From the NCBI GenBank assembly GCA_011009095.1, contig VTPC01000842.1:34564-98563 (forward strand): a stretch of DNA of 64,000 bases, read 5' to 3'. A program made the position numbers and the translations under genes. The notes beneath the pieces are model-generated. The model had not been told where the DNA came from and did not search any database. It was given only the letters and a program-made list of their open reading frames with translations. The stretch comes from Ignelater luminosus (lineage: Eukaryota > Arthropoda > Insecta > Coleoptera > Elateridae). Of the stretch, positions 59,480 to 64,000 are shown piece by piece (the stretch's first letter is position 1; every line of letters starts with the position of its first letter).

Positions 59480-60370
59480 TGAACATATCGAAATTGGAAG
59501 GATTTGAACTGGGTACTTATCGATCCGAACTAAGCATTCGTTTCTTTTTTTGCTGAAGGCCTGGCATTTGGTGAGGTTTAAGGATGCGGAAGTATGGACG
59601 TTGATAGTTAATAATCGGGTAAATAAACTTTTTGTAGGTATGAATAAGCATTCGCAGAGATCACAGATAGTATAGAGACTAAGCAGCATTAAGACACTTA
59701 TTCAGCTCTAAACAAGTAAGCAAATCAGTAAGAACCGAAACCATTTTAAGACATGGCCGGCTGTCTTAAAACTCCAGGCGTACATCTGTCTGTTGGAATT
59801 TATCGTTTGTGGTTCTGTCGGGGTGTCGAAGTAGGATAGCCTGGATTTTATCAGGATTGAATTTAATCCGCCACAGTCGAGATTAATTTAGCTGAGCGAG
59901 TGAATGAGTGCTCGAGCCCGTCACAAATAATCTTGAAATAGGTTGATGCTGGCGGTGCAGTAAAAAACTGTTAACGTTTCTGATGAAACCAGCTGAGACT
60001 TTTTACAAGCTTATGAAGAAGCCCTGACTTTGTCGAAAGCACGTTCTGTGTCTAGAAAGACGCCAGAAATGCATTTTCCGACGTTGAAGGTTTTGGCTAC
60101 GTCTGGATATATATAATTGAAACAGCAGTGGGTCGGTGGTAGAAGTGCCCAACCAGTTTTCGAAATGGTGTGGCAGGAGTGGTCACCTAGTCCGTAGGCT
60201 AAGATTGTTTTGAATATCTTGTCTAAGAAGGCTGTCGGAAGCAGAATTCGAAGAGCACGTTACTGCTTTAAGAATCATGACAACCACGATTGGCTTTTAT
60301 GCGAAGGAGAAGTAGCCACAGCTATAAATGTTAGTTGGAAGTTTAATAGTTCTGAAGGGAGGTAGAAAAA
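59480..60370 (-). pseudogene. Jockey-like LINE remnant
   Basis: Read on the minus strand from high to low coordinates, IVVVMILKA and a following RPISLLPT-like block lie near 60290-60240. SGVFLDTERAFDKV, the conserved F(L/V)D---AFD-V motif of non-LTR reverse transcriptases, is at about 60060-60020. LWRIKFNPDKIQAILL is at about 59878-59832. Near the end, YKKFIYPIINY and the frame CLVRIDKYPVQ match the usual C-terminal LY---IRP---Y block. Multiple frameshifts and stops and loss of the FADD-box region show a dead copy. Orientation is opposite to the LINE fragments at 24.5, 38.8 and 48.8 kb. Confidence 0.82.
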
Positions 60371-62939
60371 AGAAAGTATCTTAATCGGAGGCAGAATCGA
60401 GTCAGCTGAAAAAAAATTTTTTAGGAAAAAGCTATGAAAGGGGAAAGTTCTTTATATTTTTCTAAGAATCCGCATCTGTGCCAAGCAGCCTAGGTCTGCA
60501 ACTCGTCAGTGTTTTAAATTTTTTTGTAAAACACTTTTTGGAAAGATCGTATCAACGTATTACATGAAACTTTTTTTTGCCTAGTCTAAACATTCATTCA
60601 TTTTTGCTGCTAGGCTAAATTAATCTAAAATAGATTATGTTCTGTAGTTTTTCGTTTCAAAAATGACCGGACAGTTTTAAAGAAAAACAAATTGGATATG
60701 GACCGAACTAATTGAAATTTAATATCTTAATGAGACAAAAAAGAATGTTTTATTTCAAATAAAAGATGTCTGAACTAAATCTGTAAGTAATGCAACTCTT
60801 ACACCTTGATTAATAACAATTTATCATCGAGGTTCAACCTTATTTTCTATTCGGCTCTAAGTTATTATCCTGACAAATTAGATCGAATTTATTCCGTACA
60901 GATATGAAAAGGAGACTAGAGGATTATGTTTATATATATATAGTATATGTTATGCTGTTACGTAAAACGCATTGTTAAGACTTCCTAATACATATATCTG
61001 CTTACTTTGTTCATTCAAGAGCGTAACATAGCAGTTCGGTAACAATCGCCTTGTAGAAATTGCTACTGGCAGGTTATTAACAACAGTTATTACTATAGGC
61101 TCATTATATTAAAGAATTTTGATACCTATCTAGCCAAGCAGAGCGTATCGCGTGAAGAATTCTCCTTTTAGATTTTACAAGAGAATGGTATATATGTTAA
61201 AAAATACCAAATTCACAAATTAAAATGAATAGTTATAATGATCCGGTTCTGGCTTGATATCAGAAATGACATTTGAGAATGTCTTTACGGTGAACCGACC
61301 GTGGCATACCGCAGCACTTACAGCTCGAATACTACAAGATTAAATATTTTTCCCTTTGAATATTTAAACACCACTAGATGCTTATAATCTGAATTTTTTT
61401 ACGCACAAAGATTTTTTCTCGAAAATATAACAATGAAAAACTAAAATTTATAAATAGTATTTGCTCCAACTTAAATGTCGAAAGCTACAAAGCAATTTTA
61501 ACTTATAGTAGTTCAACTAGATATATCAGTAACCATCATATCAGATGTTCTAGATTGAGATTCAGTATCAAATAGCAACCACTCATCTCAATACACTTGA
61601 CCACAACCAAACAGAGAGAGAGAATAAATACAAAGTCGAAGAAAAAATGTCCGAGGTCTCCTGAGAGAATTCCATAATTACCCGTTCACATGGACAATTT
61701 TCATTAAATTCTACACTCATTAATTTCGAGTTGAAGTTTATTCGACACTTTTAATAAATTTTCGTTCTTATTAAAATTCATATTTACTTAATAGAATTTA
61801 TAAAATTAAAGTCGTGACTTGCATAGTTTATATCTGGAACCTTCTTCTTCAGATACCAATAATCTCATCTCAACTGTGCTGCCAGTTAATTTATTTATAC
61901 TCATCTACAAGCATTTCCACTTAGTTCCGAATAAATTTTTCACTAAAATTCATACCTTTTTAACTAATTTATTCCTAATAATGTTATTTTTCTAAATTAA
62001 ACAGCTTTTAGTTTTATTTATTTTATGGCAACAGTTTTGCAAAAGAATCCACCTTAATGACTTCTTCTAATGTGATAACGTAAATTTGCAAAAAAGCCAA
62101 TCCAATCTCCTCCCGAACCATTTCAAAGCAATTAATTACTAAATTAGTTGGTAATTCTCTTTTAATAAATAATCATAAAAAAGAAATTTAAAACTCTCAT
62201 AGTGAACTGCAGGAATGGAATCTACGACAGGGTAGAGATACAGAAGGTGTGCGTGTTTTGAGTCGAGATATATAACAGGTAACCTACACACAACATCCAC
62301 TAAAAGAGGCTATCGAAGTGGTATAAAGACGACCGACCGACATCACTCTCTTCGATAACACGCAAGAGATGTTAATTAAGAAATGAAGCTACCGGACGCT
62401 TAATGAGACGAAGAACAAATTAAAAATAAACCAGTTTACTTCGTTATTTCATTTACAATTAAACCACAGACGTTTATGGACTCGACTCCTTTCATCTTCA
62501 TCTGCAAACGGATTTTTTTGGTTTTTTAACCTAATTTGTGATTTTTAGTTTGTATTTTCGTTTTTTTGCTACCGATCTTTCTTTCTTGATATTTGAAATT
62601 GAAATGTTAAAATCATGATTGATTAGAAAACTCTAAAGTGACTTTTTTCTTCGCCCACATCACTCTTATCTTAACAATAAGAATCAGGGGCTGTTCTGAA
62701 GAAATTTGCAACAATAATCAAGTAGACTACACCCTAATGCTGCTAGAAGCGAGCAAAATAAATTTTGGTGGACATGACCAGGAAAGACAGTAGTAATACT
62801 AGCTTTCATTAAAGTCATCAAAGCAGTCTGATCCGTAGAATCACAGCGTGTTTTCTCTATTGACCTTCGAGATTAAACAAAACCGGAAAATATCTTCCTC
62901 ATTACCTTCTTTTATCCCTGGTAAGTTTTCTCACTGCTT
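60371..62939. other. AT-rich DNA, nothing recognised
   Basis: It holds small simple repeats only, such as (TA)n near 60933-60945 and (GA)n near 61613. A TATAAA at 62322-62327 with a TCACTC 21 bp downstream is too closely spaced to call a promoter. Confidence 0.5.
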
Positions 62940-63081
62940 TCTAATTATTATCGTTGTTTTATATTGAAAAGTATTGTACACAATCTATACACTTATGATG
63001 ACGCTGTTCTGCCTCTCCTTTGATCCCTCTTGCTCGCGAAAACAGATACATTGTGATGGTTTGTTAAGACTGCTTTTAAAC

Positions 63082-63099
63082 GCCCCACGTTGGGCGCCA
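63082..63099 (-). promoter_or_regulatory. tRNA-Lys primer-binding-site-like sequence, copy 1
   Basis: GCCCCACGTTGGGCGCCA equals the last 18 nt of animal tRNA-Lys(CUU) including the post-transcriptional CCA, so the minus strand carries the matching primer-binding site. I see no LTR ending in CA next to it. It may be a remnant of an LTR element's leader on the minus strand. Confidence 0.5.
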
Positions 63100-63595
63100 A
63101 AGATTACATGTGTTTCATCGCAATTGCTATTTCGCTTTGTTTCAAGCATCCTTATGTGGTGGCAGCTTTTATAGTTGAAGAGACTTTTACGTTAACGATA
63201 AGATGATGATGCTGATCAAATTGAGAAATATTTTTCTCGTTACTTTTTTCTCCGATTTTATAAAAATGCTTTATCTTTCTCGTCTAGATTAGATTCGTGA
63301 AGTTAGCAGCTAAATTAAATGATGTTCGGAAGAAATTGACAATTATGTCTTCAGACTCCAATTCACTTCCATCTAGAAAGTTCTAGTTTTTCTGTAACCT
63401 TTGCAGTACTTTTCTGCGTGAGATGATATGAAATTTCTCATAACGAACTACACTATTTTCCCGTTGTTGTTGCCAAGCAAAAAAGCAAAAGGCGGGAAAC
63501 TCGGCTTAGTGTTGATGCTGCTACCTTGCTGTTTCAGCTTTTCTCTCCCCATAAACAAACATATTGTGAAGGTTTGTTTAATACAACTATTCAAC

Positions 63596-63613
63596 GTCCC
63601 ACGTTTGGCGCCA
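63596..63613 (-). promoter_or_regulatory. tRNA-Lys primer-binding-site-like sequence, copy 2
   Basis: GTCCCACGTTTGGCGCCA differs from copy 1 at two positions and occupies the same place in the second tandem unit, 514 bp further on. Confidence 0.45.
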
Positions 63614-64000
63614 AAACCCGTACAGTCATTCACTGTAATATATTTGTTAATATTTCACCTTGTTGTAAGCCTTCTCATGCGGCAAAAGATTACAACATAA
63701 ATGATATAAGTATGATGTTGATCAAGTCAAATATACCTTTCTCATTGCATCCTTCTTCTTCTGATTTTATAAAGATGCTTTGTCTTTTTAATTTCAATTA
63801 TTAGAGTGGTAAATAAAATTAGCAGGTAATGTTTGAAAGAAATCGGCGCATTTGTCTTTAGATTTCAATCCACTTCCAGGATGTTTTGAAATATTTGGCA
63901 ACCGCATTAAGTCTTTTCTGCCACACGACTTTTTTTTCCTAAAGAGCGCCGTTTCCGAAATACATGGAAAGTTTTATTTAGAATTTCGTGCTTCCTCAAT

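Larger units (their letters stand above)
62940..63880. repeat. Two tandem ~510-bp units with tRNA-Lys 3'-end motifs
   Basis: Shared blocks in the same order are CATTGTGATGGTTTGTT / TATTGTGAAGGTTTGTT, the TTGGCGCCAAA-containing motif, GATGATGCTGATCAA / AGTATGATGTTGATCAA, TTTTATAAA-ATGCTTTGTC, and TGTCTTTAGATTTCAATCCACTTCC. The second unit starts about 510 bp after the first. Moderate divergence. Short frames in the units (62974-63174, 63428-63804) are repeat translations. Confidence 0.75.

Noticed and set aside
62322-62350. TATA-containing promoter
   Set aside because: TATAAA to the initiator-like TCACTC is about 21-23 bp, too short, and no ORF follows.

Overview
The window reads as gene-poor, AT-rich nuclear DNA from an arthropod, most likely an insect. 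The evidence is the repeat content: a mariner (Tc1/mariner, DD34D) element, fragments of several animal-type LINE (non-LTR) retrotransposons, a non-autonomous hAT element, tRNA-Lys-type primer-binding sites and several unrelated complex satellites. I found no convincing host protein-coding gene with exons, no rRNA or tRNA gene, and no CRISPR or prokaryotic operon structure. The only full-length, undamaged coding sequence I recognise is a mariner transposase at 57392-58441 (minus strand). I cannot name the species.

Layout. 1-7.5 kb: AT-rich unique DNA with three tandem ~430-bp units (3123-4420). 7.5-9.3 kb: first locus of a ~20-22-bp satellite ('satellite A') whose units flip orientation. 9.3-16.1 kb: mostly unassigned, with a possible decayed histone H2A copy at 14.6-14.9 kb. 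16.1-19.8 kb: a transposon graveyard with a mariner remnant split by a 262-bp insert, a perfect inverted copy of that insert 2.6 kb away, a second inverted pair, a sushi-like ORF fragment, a LINE reverse-transcriptase fragment and a tRNA-Lys primer-binding-site motif. 22.8-24.9 kb: dispersed repeats and a LINE RNase-H-region fragment. 31.1-32.8 kb: second satellite A locus, arranged as two opposed arrays. 33-35 kb: degenerate relatives of later repeats. 38.2-39.4 kb: an odd Asn/His/Tyr-rich ORF remnant and a LINE 3' end with a GAA tail. 41.1-44.3 kb: a long degenerate satellite ('D'). 47.7-50.5 kb: a satellite of hairpin-bearing units ('C') interrupted by an RTE-like LINE 3' end. 55.1-56.5 kb: a duplicated GC-rich 9-bp minisatellite. 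56.7-58.6 kb: a hAT MITE with target-site duplication, followed 355 bp later by the complete mariner. 59.5-60.4 kb: a Jockey-like LINE remnant. 62.9-63.9 kb: tandem ~510-bp units carrying tRNA-Lys 3'-end motifs.

The elements do not form a pathway. The history I infer is of repeated transposon insertion and satellite growth in an intergenic or intronic region. The mariner is the youngest-looking autonomous element because its ORF, ends and TA duplication are all intact. The most unusual architecture is satellite A, which at two loci 22 kb apart forms opposed arrays able to fold into long hairpins, and the perfectly identical 262-bp inverted pair at 16.4/19.0 kb.
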